The notes under the pieces: generated by a model | What the model was told of the DNA's origin: nothing | What the model saw: only the letters and a program-made list of their open reading frames with translations | Database searches by the model: none | In this document: piece by piece, positions 63,783 through 64,000 of the stretch | Layout of the letters: every line of letters starts with the position of its first letter | How positions within the stretch are numbered: position 1 is the first letter of the stretch | Assembly (NCBI GenBank): GCA_937139495.1 | Contig: CAKZQC010000028.1 | Coordinates: 1-64,000, forward strand | Origin: an uncultured Saprospiraceae bacterium | Lineage (GTDB): Bacteria; Bacteroidota; Bacteroidia; Chitinophagales; Saprospiraceae | Direction of reading: 5' to 3' | Length of the DNA stretch: 64,000 nucleotides | Made by a program: the position numbers and the translations under genes

Positions 63783-64000
63783 TTAACCTTTGTTTTGGCT
63801 ATCCAGAATAATCGTAACAGGACCATCATTGACGAGCTGTACTTTCATATCGGCTCCAAAAGTCCCCGTCTGCACCGTTTTGCCCATCACGCTGTTCATC
63901 TTCGCCACAAACGCTTCGTAGAGCGGTATGGCTATAGCAGGTGGAGCCGCTTGCACAAACGATGGACGAGTTCCTTTCTTGACATTGGCGTAAAGCGTAA
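63783..64000 (-). CDS. dtd: D-aminoacyl-tRNA deacylase, partial
   Basis: The last 72 codons of a gene cut by the window edge. [14 protein letters not shown], the [16 protein letters not shown] segment with the cis-Pro NDGPVT motif and the end LDSQNKG identify Dtd, which removes D-amino acids from tRNA. The catalytic SQFTL motif lies beyond the edge; only its last residues (TL) are in view. Confidence 0.92.
   Translation of the reverse strand, partial: TLYANVKKGTRPSFVQAAPPAIAIPLYEAFVAKMNSVMGKTVQTGTFGADMKVQLVNDGPVTIILDSQNKG

Overview
The window looks like a piece of a Bacteroidota chromosome, plausibly from the Saprospiria. The evidence is direct. Several secreted proteins end in type IX secretion (T9SS) sorting domains. 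Several promoters fit the Bacteroidota form TTG-N18-21-TAnnTTTG. atpD and atpC form their own two-gene unit, and the epsilon subunit is short. Menaquinone appears to be made by the futalosine route (mqnC). Shine-Dalgarno sequences are nearly absent and leaders are A-rich. The class-level placement is inference. I see no rRNA, tRNA, CRISPR array or intact insertion sequence.

Layout. 1-1.2 kb: a compositionally odd left edge with a probable gene remnant. 1.2-3.1 kb: atpD-atpC. 3.3-8.6 kb: a giant T9SS-exported adhesin-like protein with a recent internal duplication. 9.1-16.5 kb: outer-membrane barrel proteins, an amidohydrolase, a PagL-like lipid A deacylase and hflX, with a three-copy hairpin repeat at 12.2-12.55 kb. 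16.7-25.9 kb: small membrane proteins, a COQ4-like protein, nadE, a GbsR/MarR regulator, an NAD-dependent epimerase, pyk, an amidase and radC. 25.98-26.21 kb: a candidate structured RNA gene. 26.2-41.5 kb: a helical unknown, a leucine-rich T9SS protein flanked by direct repeats, DUF2147, lpxD, fabG, an Lrp regulator, an N-acetylglucosamine kinase-like protein, a CtpA-type protease, an acyl-CoA dehydrogenase and a DEAD-box helicase. 41.6-44.2 kb: two divergent leucine-rich-repeat genes, one carrying a BRCT-like domain.

44.3-52 kb is the most system-like region. An MbnP-like exported protein is followed by DUF4178, a membrane-anchored downstream half that is in frame behind a single TGA, DUF350, a membrane-embedded polyamine aminopropyltransferase, a histidine-rich membrane protein and a Tat-exported flavoprotein that overlaps it. 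All are on the + strand, which suggests one envelope system built around polyamine chemistry. 52.9-53.13 kb holds a second candidate structured RNA. 53.2-55 kb is a three-gene set that looks metal-related. 55-64 kb holds a flippase, a lipoprotein form of the ExbD periplasmic domain, an ECF sigma/anti-sigma pair, holB, queD, a secreted L-type lectin, mqnC, a long imperfect palindrome and the end of dtd.

Most housekeeping calls rest on clear motifs. Calls for Bacteroidota-specific DUF families and for the RNA candidates are from reading alone, with no database or folding run.
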